Below, in pieces: positions 12,055 through 22,700 of a stretch of DNA of 64,000 nucleotides (its first letter is position 1; each line of letters opens with the position of its first letter). The notes under the pieces are model-generated. The model made no database searches. It saw only the letters and a program-made list of their open reading frames with translations, and was not told where the DNA came from. Origin of the DNA: Cladobotryum mycophilum (taxonomy: Eukaryota; Ascomycota; Sordariomycetes; Hypocreales; Hypocreaceae); NCBI GenBank assembly GCA_036429605.1, contig CM071591.1, forward strand, positions 1,550,001-1,614,000, read 5' to 3'. The position numbers and the translations under genes were made by a program.

Positions 12055-15000
12055 ATCAGCTCGAGAATCATGCCCTCATGAACACCCCACGACGGCCAGC
12101 TTGTCACCGACTCGCTGGCTCGCATCGGCAGCTATCGCGATCGGGCAGCGCACCTGGCGATACTGTTCCGAATGCTTGTAATATCGCCGATTTGCATAAT
12201 TACCATCTCTTCGACATCAGGGGACTTCGCTTGCGGACGTCTTTTGTATAATACTTGACTCTACGACTTTTACTTTTTTAATACGCACCGTCGACTGTAC
12301 AAATAATGCCTTACGGCCTCCTTGCGAACAGTAGCAAGGATACTGCACACGATTAAGAAAGATTCCGTTGGCTCTTCACATTTATTGCCTTGGGTTTGCT
12401 TTTCTGGGTTCTTTTTTCTCTGGGACCTACACGGCGTTGGACTATAGACGGAAAATCTTTGGGAATTCGATTTCCCCTTTTCATTCGTTTGGCACAGCCG
12501 GTCTACCAATGGTTCGCTAGTGGGTTGCTTGGAATTCGTCTTTTTTGGAGAACGCGTCATGTTTTGCTTCTCTACATCGAATCCAATTCCAGTATCCCGA
12601 GCCATATGCGACACCGGCTTGCTCCCTTTTCATATTTTACATGCTTTGATTAATGGAACTGGAAACAAAAATTGGTTGGGCTGGTTGACAAAAAAGACTG
12701 GTTTTGGGCACTTGCATATAGACTTTGGGGGTTATGTCTTCGACTTGTGGAGTATTTTGATTGGATTTCTTTTGTTTCTCTTCACACACTTGGCCAATTA
12801 TCTCCTCGCGGGGCTTTGGCCAATGTTGGGTGTAAGAATGGGTGTATCAAGCCAACATGATCTGGTTGGCCATGTACGATATCATTTCCTCTTGTTCAAG
12901 GACCATGACAGAGGGGAGAAGAGCGAGCTACGGATGGCTTTGGCTGTCCTTGGGGACCTGGGCCGGGCTCAGAACGATCATGATGATACCCCTTTACCCA
13001 ATTATGCATAGATTAGATAGATGGCATCCATACAATGGAGTGGCTTCACAGCAATTTCTGTTCCTTCTCGCGCGCAGTGACGTATATACAACATGGACGC
13101 CACACACACGCACCAAGAAACACGTGTCGTCCTCTCTGAGGGAGTCTTCGCGATGTAGTTGATTGGTACTTGATTCTTGACGATATGCATGCAATACCTC
13201 GATCTGCTATTCTGGTACCTGCATGAGCCGTAACACCCAAGTGTTCTTTTTCGGGGCACGGCTCATCAGAGTCAGCCGATGGTACGTAGAGCTACCGATA
13301 TTTTCTTTTCTTTTTTTCTGCTTTGGCCCTCATTTACACAGCCCTATCCTCCCTTGGACCAAATCAAAGTTTAATTTCTACGCGACTGTGCCAAAGGGGA
13401 AAACAAGGGAGACAAGATGAGATATGAAAGAAAGACAAAAAGCAAAGACAGACAGAGCGGGCGAACGAGCGAGTGCAAGACGCTAGTAGACGGGAAGAGT
13501 GCGTTCTAACTGACTACCTCTCTCTATTGGACTGGACTAGACTGGACTGGACTTGGACTCTGGGCTGGAAAAGATACCTAGTACTCTGAGAGAAAGGAGA
13601 AAGAAGAAAAGAAGAAACAAAATGCAGGGCGGGAGGATCGTGATGCTGCTGGTGCTGTGCCTCTCGAGGTGTTGCTTTTGTTTGGGAGGTGCGGCACGGC
13701 ATATTTCGGTCATTTTCTTTTTGGTTGATGAGGTCCTCTGTAGTCGTGCTGTTTATTTGGACTAGCAGGTGACCCAAATTATGGCGAGGTGCGTTGGAAA
13801 ATGATGATGCTATATAATCTATGTAAATTGAACAAAAGGCCATCTCATAAACCTTGTATAGATTGATTGCCGACGTTTTCCATCATGATGATACTCTCTG
13901 CCTTTTTCCCCCATGCATGGAGAATGAATAAAGTAAAATAAAATAAATAAATAAAGGAGCATCTTAAAAATCAATTGGATTGGATCGCTAGTGTTGCAGT
14001 AGTGCATACTGGCCCGTCCCGACCACCAAAACGCTCTCGCAAAAAAAAAGTCAAGTCACAGAACCGAAGCTGGATTGGCTGGGGGGGATGCCCATTTTTG
14101 GTGGGAGGGGAAGGGGATGGGGGATTGGGGATGGGAGGGGGAAAGAATGGGTGCTAATGTGCTGTATGCAACCACTATAAAAGCTCCCGGGACCAGAAAC
14201 CCGGGATCCGGGGGGACTCTTGTTTGGATGAGAAGAGGGAAAGTTTTAAGAGGGGCTTCTCGCTATTACTAAATGGTACAAAATACCTTACCTACCTACA
14301 AGAGGGCCCCCCTTGCTGCTTTGGCTTTGGGGGTGGCGGCGGCGTGATTGTGGGGCGCATATGCACTGTCAATCAGTGGCTAGCGCGTATCGAAAAAAGA
14401 GGCGTATCGAGGTAGGGGCGCTAGGAGTTTTGGTACCTGAGCAGGGCTTGTTGTTGAGGGCTCTTCGATTGGACAAATAAAGTCTCTCTCTCTCTAGGTA
14501 TTAGGTAAGTACTTGATGTGTGTGTGACTTGTGTGAAGATCCGGGGGGGGGAGGAACTTTTTTGGATTTTGTTTGTGATGGTGATAGTGACGTCTTTTGA
14601 TTTAGACCAACAACATTGGTTGGATAAGATGAGACGAATGTGAGAAAAGTACACGTAGAAAACCCGTGGGAGGCCTTGAAATTACCCATCATGCAGAAAT
14701 TCTAATTAACAAAAGCCCCAACATCCAACAGGAACTTTTTATAACTTTCCTGTTACCTGTACTTGTACTCTATACCTATGGCTAAATTACAGGTAGGCAT
14801 CGATATTTCTTTTTGACAACCTCACGGCTTTCATAACCTCCCAAAAAACCTAACCTTCACGCCATGGCGTCAGGGGCATCCCATCCACAAGGCTGCAGCC
14901 ATCTTTTTTCTCTCCCTTTCATTATTGCATTCTTTTTATTACTTTACTCCGTATTCCGTATTATTATTATTTTTTATTTTTCTCTGCACCCTTCCCCCTT

Positions 15001-16355
15001 CTCCACAAATGAGCTGAAGCTATTGTTACAAGATCCGTCGGGTGTGCCTTCTTTTTTTCCTTTTTCTGTTCCCGCGCGAATCAAAAGAGGCCCGCTCTAG
15101 TGGCTTGCGGCTAACATCGTATTCCCCTCCCCCATCGCTTTTTTGGAGCATCATATACAAACAACAAGGTCGGTCACCATGATGCCTTTTTTGCATCACA
15201 ATTGCGGTTCTTTGGCCCAAAATACCATGTTGGGGCCAGCTGATGAAGACCCTGCAGCATGCCGTTCCCCCAATTTCATTTCATTCTCATGTAGGTAATC
15301 CCCCCAATAATTTCTGTTGGCTGAAGAATGATCTTCTTCTCATTCTAGCCCCCGTCATCATGATGGAGTCTTTGTTCGTGTTTTATCCGGTTTGTTGGCC
15401 CTCTATTTTCTCAGCCAGGTAGGTACATAGTAGTTGTAGTTGTTGGGGGCAGAATGACCCGGCAGTACGGTGAAAAGAAATCCCACCCAAAATACAAAAT
15501 AACCCAAGAAGAAAAAATGCAATCTCCATCAGGAGAGGGAGTGAAAGACAAAAACACGCCTCTGTCTTCCTTTTTGGTGTGTCATCGTAATCGATGATGA
15601 AGTTGATTCAGATTCAGATGAGAGTGATTTACAAGTATCAGGTTTTTGGAGCAAAAGGCGTCCCCCAAGCCACTCCAGTCACTTGACTTCTGCCGCATGT
15701 GCTTGGTACCCAATAACCCAAAGTACATCCATCCCATCCCATCCCATCCCATCCCATCCCATCCATCCCATTCATCCTATCCCCCCTCCCCGCCCTGCAT
15801 GCACGTCAACCGCCCCTCTCGATACTTTTTCTCTCCAAACAGATTAGACCAAGTCAAGTCGAGTCAATCAAATCAGGCCAAGTCGAGTCAGCCGTGGCAT
15901 TTCTTGTTTGAGCCCCCCTCGATCAATAAGCTCTCAGAATGTCGAGACATTGATCCAGATCGGGCATGTTGGAATGGGGAATCGACTTGCTGTGACTGGC
16001 TGCTTCGCCCACCAACCCTCTCCAGACGTCTGGATCCGACCAGAGACATAATTCCCACTTGGACCGACCCAGTTTTTACGACCCTGCATATGGTCGAGGT
16101 CATACTTGTACGAGTGGGCGCTCAGTGACATTTTGTTTTTGCAGGTGTGCTTACTTTACTCAAATAGAGTTCACGTATCGAGACGATGTCTGTCATGGCG
16201 GCGCATCAGATGATGCCCGACCAGATATATTCATACGATCCAACTGCTTCGAGGCCTTGAGAGACCACAGCACTGTCTTTACTCCCTTGCATACATTCAC
16301 GCTTATCCTCTACACTAACCATCTCGCTCGTACTGCTCATTCTTCTCATTCGCTC
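12055..16355. other. gene-poor region downstream of the small ORF
   Basis: 12,180-13,000 is T-rich, with an 'open' frame full of Phe/Leu/Trp, as expected of 3'UTR-like sequence. 13,000-16,355 has no recognisable gene. It contains polypurine and polypyrimidine patches, a C/G-rich block at about 14,080-14,220, a CATCC minisatellite at 15,726, and repeated short AGTCAAGTCGAGTCA-type motifs near 15,850-15,890. Confidence 0.6.
15726..15770. repeat. (CATCC)n minisatellite
   Basis: About eight to nine CATCC units with two four-base interruptions (CATC) at the ends. It differs from the fungal telomere repeat TTAGGG. Confidence 0.9.
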
Positions 16356-17906
16356 TCAGAGCTCGGGGTAGACATCTCTGGCATCACCATGTCAGCCTGA
16401 AATTGAAATTGTGCCCAAAGCAAGGGAGTGAGGAGTGTATACTCCATGGGTGTGAGCCTACTTACGTTCGTCGCTGAAGTGGCATCTCCCTTCGCACCCT
16501 GTCCAGCTCATCGATATCGATATTCACAAAACCGACCTCCTCCGCGGCACCCTCTTCGGCATTGCCCTCGGCATCAGCCGTGCCCTTGAGCCGGAGTGCC
16601 ACCCTCCCCCAGGGATCGACAACCATACTCCGCCCATAACTGGCACGCTTCTCGTTATGACGACCTACTTGGGCTGCCGCAACGACCCAACTCTGCGTCT
16701 CAATGGCACGCGCACGCAGCAACGTTTCCCAGTGGGCCTCTCCCGTTCGCAATGTAAAGGCGCTAGGATACGTCAAGATGTGAGCGGGCCGAGTGGCCCA
16801 CTTGCTTGATTTCCCCGGCTGTGCCAGGGCCGTTGCTATTTCTGGGAAGCGCAGGTCGAAGCATATCAGACTACCTATCCTACCCACAGGAGAGTCAAAG
16901 GGTGGTGTCAGCTTGGAGCCAGGCTGTACCGTGGCACTCTCTCGCAACGCCCCGTAGTCAAACACATGCAGCTTGTCATACATTGCAGACTCTTCGATAG
17001 CCCCCTCGGCGTTAATGTACAGGGCACGGTTGACTATCTTGTGCCTTGGCAGGCCCGCATCCTCGTCTGCTGTCGTGGCATGAATTCCGACGTGGATGGC
17101 GACCGAGTGGACCTTGGCGGCGGCCCGAAGCCCGTGTACAAAAGGAGAGGTCGACTGTGAAACAGCTAGGTCAAGTGACGCTTGAGCGTTTGGGGCGATA
17201 TAGTCCGACGCTTCTGGAAGAAATAGGACCTGAACTCTTCACCGTCAGTTCTGCGTTCATGCCCACATACGTCATGTCGCAGGCAGAAACATCCCGCGAA
17301 CGGGCCAGGCTGTTGGGAATGAAGTGTGAGATCATGAAATATTCTCCTCCCTTTGAGAAAAGGGAACCAAGGACATAGCTTTGGCCTCGAGGAGCTCGCG
17401 GACTAGATCTACGACACATGACCGATCTCTCTTCAAACAGTCTCAGGGCTATCGAGATGTGGGAGGTGGGGGGTTCACTTGACCGATCATGCAGGTTCTA
17501 GTCGGTCAGACGAGCTATGCCCCCTTCCCTTTTTTCCTCATTCCAAATCTCGCCCTGGATCCCGTCTCACACGCCTCAACCCCCCCACAGTTGGGATCAA
17601 GAATCAACTGATTCTTGCTTCAAAAAGCGAGACATGATGGGCACGAGTCGCGCAAACAATAAAAGGGAGAAAATACGAGAGTCAAGTGCAGGGCGCGCAC
17701 GTCGACATACCTTTGCTCCGCCTGTGGCTGCTTTTGCCACTAGTCTCACACATTGGTCTAGGTTGGCCTTGATCGAACCTGTGGAGCAGATTTGACCGAC
17801 GGCCTACATAAGAGCTTTTGTCAGCAATCCTCCCTCATGTCCACGTTTTGGACAACAAGTGGTTTGATGAGAACCAAGGTTGGGCTGAACGCACAGCTAT
17901 CGTCAT
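16356..17906 (-). CDS. NIT2: Nit2-type amidase (deaminated glutathione amidase), nitrilase superfamily
   Basis: Carbon-nitrogen hydrolase of the nitrilase superfamily. Best fit is the branch that hydrolyses deaminated glutathione (yeast Nit2, animal Nit1), a metabolite-repair activity. Four exons: 17906-17895, 17803-17711, 17229-16466 and 16377-16356, summing to 891 nt (296 aa) in one frame. The catalytic triad is visible: Glu41 in PEASDY, Lys121 in YDKLHVFD and Cys158 in CFDLRFPE, and PSAFTLRTGEAHWE follows. The first coding exon is only 12 nt (Met-Thr-Ile-Ala); it is accepted because it joins in frame to the canonical AVGQICST start. The last exon supplies DVYPEL; without it the frame would stop inside the GTAAGT donor at 16,465. 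Intron 2 is unusually long (481 nt). A (TC)17 run lies just upstream of the ATG. Omega-amidase is the main alternative. Confidence 0.88.
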
Positions 17907-17910
17907 GTTG

Positions 17911-17913
<3 letters not shown>

Positions 17914-17947
<34 letters not shown>
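17914..17947. repeat. (GA)n microsatellite in the NIT2 5' leader
   Basis: About 17 GA units on the plus strand, read as (TC)n on the NIT2 mRNA strand and ending 7 nt before its start codon. Pyrimidine tracts just upstream of the ATG are common in fungal leaders; length polymorphism here could affect expression (inference). Confidence 0.85.
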
Positions 17948-17949
<2 letters not shown>

Positions 17950-18770
17950 GCGATATGGAGTTAGTTGTTGAGTGAGTGTGATGACGAAACTCGGCGGGGT
18001 AATTCAGATGCCCGTGATGATTCTTGGGGGAAGCGAGCCAAGAAGAGGACCTTGTCACAACCTCGAGAGCATTGACCTTGGATATGTATGTCCGGGTGAT
18101 GAGGGTGCAGATACGACAGAGTCTGCCTCTATGAGCTGAGTAAATGGTGTAGGAGAGACAGTGGAAATGTTGTCATGGTTGCCTACACTGACAACAGCAT
18201 ATCCCAGCATCCCCACAATACAACTCGAGCTACCTTAGCGGCCTTTCAGGCTCTTGATCTCGCTGTATCGACCATGGCCTCAATTCTCAACAGACATTAT
18301 GGAGTACTTTATGATCAAATCCATTTCCTCAAATCAATGCAATGGCACGATACCATCTCAATTGAGTAGATATCGACTTGGTTTTCGGCAAGGAACAAGG
18401 GTTGTGGCGTCTCGGCAAGCAACGCGCGACTCAGTCCCCCGTCCCACATACCGACTTATCGAGAAGAAGAAAAAAACATGCTCACCGATAATTGACATAG
18501 TGTTTATAAGAGACCGGGATTTGCTCGTGAATCGCGTTGTGAAGTGAATTTAGGCTGATGATTTGATTGTATGAGAATTGGCTTTCAGACAATGAGACAT
18601 GTATGAGCTTTTTTCTTCTTCATAAACACCAAGATATTGATTGAGAGGGAAAACAGGCTACGCAATTGCAAAACTAACATATAATCAATCAGTAATCAAA
18701 CATCAACACTGAGATCCTCTTCTCTCATCCTGGGGTGAGTAAGCAAGCTGTGGGACTGATTATTATCTCT

Positions 18771-18800
18771 ATCATGGCTGATCATGGCTGATTATGGCTG
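18771..18800. repeat. triplicated decamer ATCATGGCTG
   Basis: Two perfect copies and one single-mismatch copy (ATTATGGCTG) in tandem. Noncoding. Confidence 0.85.
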
Positions 18801-18966
18801 CATGGGTGATAGTCTCGTGATGTGAGGTCATCAAAAGTGATGAGCCAATAGCGCTGCACGTATTTACTCAGGTACCCTCGTATCACTACCTGATCCGTCG
18901 ATTCAGCGTCGTACCCAGAGGATCCAACTCCTCACCGGCCTCTGCCCTATTTCGGTGTCCTCCAGA

Positions 18967-18991
18967 GCTCTCTCTCTCTCTCTCTCTCTCT
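18967..18991. repeat. (CT)n microsatellite upstream of the cytochrome b561 gene
   Basis: About twelve CT units within the pyrimidine-rich probable leader of the gene starting at 19,225. Confidence 0.85.
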
Positions 18992-19224
18992 GTTCAGCCT
19001 TTCCTTCTTTAAACCAAACATCATTCGTCTTTTCTGCCCGACTGACTTTCCCCCGCGTCTTTTGCTCCGGCGGTTGAAGAGGGGAACAATCCCCATCTTA
19101 ATGCTCGCGTCCCGGCACTTGGGCCAATTGCTTGTCTCTTACATCTAACCACATATATTATATACCCTCACTTTTATCAGCATTAAGCAGCGCGGAGCAC
19201 CTGTGAGCTTAAGCTTTCGGCGTC

Positions 19225-20607
19225 ATGCGCGGTCATCCAAGCATGTCCCTTCTTTGGGGCCTTTTGGCCCTTCTCATAGCAATGGCATCTGCCGAACCAT
19301 CGCAATATTGTCGCTTCGGTCTCGACAAGGGCGAAATTGACTTTTGCATGGCCGTCTCATTGTACCACAATCACTCGAGCTCAGCTCACGATCTGTACCT
19401 CAGTTTGAATGTCCGCCGGTCAGGCGCATCGGATGATGCCGCCAAGCTTGGCTGGACGGCTGTGGGAACCGGCTCGCACATGGAGGGCGCTCTCATGTTC
19501 ATCGTCTACGGCGATCCGAACAAACCCCCGCACCCGCCCACTCTGAGCGTGCGTACTGCCGAGGAGAGACATAGTCACCCAATCGGCATCTACTCTGAAG
19601 GCGGACACAAGAACGTCGATGCTCGCGTTCTAGACGCGAAGTGGACGCCGTCTGCGGGCAATAAGACGTGGACCGCCGAGTTCTCCGTCGTGTGCTACGG
19701 ATGCTCCAACTGGGACGGTAGAGCCATCTCGTCGGAATCGCTGTCCCAGCCGTGGATTTGGGGCTGGAACAAGGATCAGAACATGCGACCCTATCACGAG
19801 GATGTGGATCTGCAGAAGCATAGCTTGGTAACCGGTGGATTCGGCGTCTTTTACGTTGATATGAAGAACGCCGCTACCCACCACGCCGATGAGGCCATGC
19901 CGACAATTCAGGGCAAGAACAACGTTCATACTTCTGAATTCCCCATCACCAAGAAGAAGACCGGTCTCCTTGAAACGCTCAAGGAGAGGCCCTTGGTCCA
20001 TTTGCACGGCTTCTTCATGTCGATGGCGTTCTTAGTGCTTTTTCCCATTGGTGCCGTGGCTATCCGATCCGGATCAAACAAGTCGTTCAAGTATCACTGG
20101 ACCATTCAGGCCAGCGCCATGGCCTTTGCTTTATCCGGCGCGGTCATCGCCGTCTACATGACGGACGGAGACCTCTTCGGCTCGCCTCATCAAATCGCCG
20201 GCACTTCCATTGCTGTGCTTCTTATCCTCCAAGCCGTCCTGGGCTGGCGTCACCACGTCGATTTCGTGCGCATCCGTCGCCGAACCTGGATCTCTTACGG
20301 ACACATCTCCCTGGGTTTCATTCTCTTGTTCGGCGGATGGGCCAACGTACTGAGCGGCATTATCTTGTACGGTCTCGGCAAGTTGGGCGTCTTCCTGATG
20401 GCCACTTTGGTTCTCGTCGAGATTGTTTGTGTTGGTGGCTGGGCATACCTGGCCAGAAGGCGACAGAGCGCCAAGGCTATGGTTTCCAAGGAGACTCCAG
20501 AGTCTTCGGCTGCTTACTTTGCTCTGGATGAGATGGAGAGTGATGACGATGATGACATGCCGGCGACAAAGGATGAGGAACAAAAGGGTCTCATGAAGAA
20601 GGCCTAG
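19225..20607 (+). CDS. secretory-pathway protein with CDH-type cytochrome (DOMON-like) domain and cytochrome b561
   Basis: Single-exon, 460 aa. Residues 1-23 form a signal peptide ending ASA. The luminal/extracellular part (about 25-235) matches the heme-b cytochrome domain of cellobiose dehydrogenase-like proteins: an N-terminal CRFG start, WTAVGTGSHMEGALMF with the likely Met heme ligand, and a conserved Cys-X2-Cys (CYGC). Residues about 255-415 form a b561-type bundle of five to six hydrophobic helices with heme-ligand histidines in LVHLHGFF, FKYHW, GSPHQIAG, GWRHH and SYGHISLG. The cytosolic tail is acidic (EMESDDDDDMP) and ends in lysines. Such proteins are thought to pass electrons across a membrane, between ascorbate-type donors or ferric acceptors; the substrate is not predictable. 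The ATG at 19,225 is the only one giving a complete signal peptide. No frameshift seen. Confidence 0.88.
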   Translation: MRGHPSMSLLWGLLALLIAMASAEPSQYCRFGLDKGEIDFCMAVSLYHNHSSSAHDLYLSLNVRRSGASDDAAKLGWTAVGTGSHMEGALMFIVYGDPNKPPHPPTLSVRTAEERHSHPIGIYSEGGHKNVDARVLDAKWTPSAGNKTWTAEFSVVCYGCSNWDGRAISSESLSQPWIWGWNKDQNMRPYHEDVDLQKHSLVTGGFGVFYVDMKNAATHHADEAMPTIQGKNNVHTSEFPITKKKTGLLETLKERPLVHLHGFFMSMAFLVLFPIGAVAIRSGSNKSFKYHWTIQASAMAFALSGAVIAVYMTDGDLFGSPHQIAGTSIAVLLILQAVLGWRHHVDFVRIRRRTWISYGHISLGFILLFGGWANVLSGIILYGLGKLGVFLMATLVLVEIVCVGGWAYLARRRQSAKAMVSKETPESSAAYFALDEMESDDDDDMPATKDEEQKGLMKKA

Positions 20608-20870
20608 TCTACACATAATGATGAGCTGGTATGCTTAGCTCTCTACTTATTGCTTTCGTAGCTTAACGGAGTTTGGGATGTTTTTCTGAATGATTACGGG
20701 ATGGAGTAGGAGGGGCAACAGGACTTGGGTATTAACGAAGTACATGAACTGTGTTTATGAGTGGGACAAACATTGTAGTTAGACAATACAATAAAACTCA
20801 CCAGATTAAACTATTGATACCCAAATAGAAAGTTAATTCGAAAAGAAGATTATGCCTATACATTTCTATT

Positions 20871-20910
20871 GTTCCCTAATGCTCCTTAATGTTCCCCAAT
20901 ACCCCTTGAT
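20871..20910. repeat. imperfect decamer array (left copy)
   Basis: Four consecutive 10-mers of the form GTTCCCTAAT / GCTCCTTAAT / GTTCCCCAAT / ACCCCTTGAT. A related array in the opposite orientation lies at 22,436-22,510. Confidence 0.6.
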
Positions 20911-21626
20911 ATTTCATAAGAACTGTAAGCTTTCCAAGTATACCTCTCCTAAAATGCAGCAAAGAGCCTCTATCCTTTCAACCATATCTACGATACTCCT
21001 CAAGCCAATAGACATACCTACCTTATATGTTGATGCCAACTTCTAGGTAGTAGATACTACTTGCTCATTTTAAATAGACGAAGTAATCAGGAACACTTAT
21101 GACTTCCTCAGATCAAGTACATTAATATACTACCTATATTAGGTACGTAGAGGCACACACCTGTATATAGGTCTGGTACATACGCTTCTCATCACACATG
21201 TATTTAAATATACTCTTTCCCGTCCTCAAACCAAGCAAGTCTAATAGCTTCAGGTGCTGTCTAGCCCCTTTCCTAGAGAGGGAGAAACCTACATTAGCAA
21301 CCGACTTTCTTGAGTGAGCGAACTCTGGTCTCGACAAAAGCGGACACGATAGTTCCTTGCAAATAAAGCGTTAAGACACCCCTTTCTTTCCTCAAGTCAT
21401 CTGCTGGCTTTAGCTTGTACCCGACATATTACAAACCTCAAGTCATTCGCAACCGCCAAACGCATCGATCTTTCCTTGCATGATAATCATTACAGGAAGC
21501 AACGCTCTTGCCAGAAAGAAGATGGATGATTACGACAGCTTTCTTTTCTATCATGAAGTCCTCCCTCTCCTCTCTTTTCTTTCTCTTTTCTTCTCTTTTC
21601 CTCAGATTCGCCGATTCTTTTCGATC

Positions 21627-21839
21627 ATGGCACCTTCACAGCTCGATCGTACCAACGCTTTTTTCACGGCCCTTAGTGGCGTGTCCTCGTTTGTGGCAGC
21701 TTTGCCCGTTGTGCGTGAGATCGGCCTGTATATTGTTCCCCGGCTTCCCGGGCCCTTTAGGTGGCTCTGGGATCGGACTATAGGGCCTGGGTCTCAGACC
21801 CAGACTACTCCTGAGGAGCAGCTCGTTGAGAAGCCATAA
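21627..21839 (+). CDS. hypothetical 70-aa protein
   Basis: Not recognised. The ORF begins ATGGCACCTTCACAG in a fair start context (ATCATGG) and ends TAA at 21,837. The 5' flank has a strong polypyrimidine tract ending CCTCAG (21,601-21,605), which looks like the acceptor of a leader intron. The predicted product has a moderately hydrophobic middle (SGVSSFVAALPVV, then IGLYIVPRLPGP) that could be one short membrane or amphipathic helix, and a polar Gln/Thr/Glu tail. Downstream, 21,880-21,936 looks like a 3'UTR intron (CAG/GTAGTA ... TTGCTAATTC ... TTTCAG). A diverged copy of the 3' end of this ORF and its intron lies at 22,088-22,215. It could be a young or lineage-specific gene, or chance. 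Confidence 0.35.
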   Translation: MAPSQLDRTNAFFTALSGVSSFVAALPVVREIGLYIVPRLPGPFRWLWDRTIGPGSQTQTTPEEQLVEKP

Positions 21840-21936
21840 ACCCATCAGCAGATGCCTAAGGTGATGACCCCAGGTAGTACTAGCCTTCTCCCATGATTCT
21901 CTTAGCATTAGTTGCTAATTCTTAACCCTTTCAGAT
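21823..21936 (+). repeat. tandem duplication, copy 1 (ORF 3' end plus intron-like segment)
   Basis: Matches 22,088-22,215 over roughly 110 bp at an eye-estimated 70-75% identity, including TTGAGAA, GATGCCT, CCCCAGGTA, CCTTCTC-CATGAT, TACTAATTC/TGCTAATTC and CAGATTT. Confidence 0.65.
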
Positions 21937-22087
21937 TTTCTTATCCTCAACCAACGCCATCATCAATCATCACTCGACTGTTATCCCACGATTGTTTCAT
22001 AACATGTCAATGGCGGGCTGCACGATTTTATTTATCTTCATATACCATCCAAGGCCATCGCCTAGGCACTCATGTCGGAATCGCGAC

Positions 22088-22215
22088 TCTTGAGAAACTG
22101 CAGAGCTAGCAACTGATGCCTCAAGTGGTGGCCCCAGGTAACGTCGACCTTCTCTCATGATGTCTCTCAACGCTGGTTACTAATTCCTGACCCGTATGTT
22201 CCGAATACAGATTTC
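22088..22215 (+). repeat. tandem duplication, copy 2 (decayed)
   Basis: Second copy of the segment at 21,823-21,936, about 265 bp downstream. It keeps the same reading frame up to a stop (TLEKLQS*, compared with QLVEKP* in copy 1), the donor-like CCAGGTAACG, the branch-like TTACTAATTC and an acceptor-like ATACAG, with a short insertion before the acceptor. Confidence 0.65.
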
Positions 22216-22435
22216 ACGTGCTGTGGGAAAAGCTATCGCAAAGGACAGCATACCACTGAGGACTGCAAAAAAAGAAGAAGAAAAGAATTCGCACGATCGA
22301 GTGTGAAGGTACCATGATTGAAAAGAATAATCAAATCCGGAGGGGGATCTTTATCAAAGGAGAGGCAAGTTGCTGCTGTCTATAATTACCCGTCCGACAA
22401 AGGTTTTGGTTTAGATGGTTAGGGATTTGTGGTTG

Positions 22436-22510
22436 ATGGGGAAGCTCTAGGAGCATGTAGGGATTTGGGAAACGCTAGGGAGCTTGACGAACACTGGGGA
22501 ATTTGGGAGT
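22436..22510. repeat. imperfect decamer array (right copy, inverted)
   Basis: Read on the minus strand it consists of GCTCCCTAGC / GTTTCCCAAA / TCCCTACAT / GCTCCTAGAG / CTTCCCCAT units. These resemble the array at 20,871-20,910 in opposite orientation. Confidence 0.5.
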
Positions 22511-22700
22511 GACAGAGATATCCGGGCACAACCTTCTCGAGCTGATTCTTTTAGTTTTAATATTAATAGTTCAATCCAGGAAATTCTATTGTATTGTATA
22601 CCTAAAATGTTTGTCCTACTTATAAATATAGTTAATGTACTTCATTAATGCCCAATCCCTATTACCCTTCAATCATCGGCTCCTTCATACAAGTTGCTGG

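Larger units (their letters stand above)
17948..19224. other. divergent intergenic region NIT2 / cytochrome b561 gene
   Basis: No gene recognised. It holds the promoters of the two divergent neighbours, a triplicated decamer at 18,771 and a CT microsatellite at 18,967. From about 18,940 to 19,224 the plus strand is C/T-rich, consistent with the leader of the downstream gene. Confidence 0.55.

Noticed and set aside
12520..13011. 163-codon hydrophobic ORF on the plus strand
   Set aside because: T-rich sequence gives Phe/Leu/Trp-rich translation in several frames; reads like 3'UTR or noncoding DNA.
15726..15770. Possible interstitial telomere repeat
   Set aside because: Unit is CATCC, not TTAGGG/CCCTAA.
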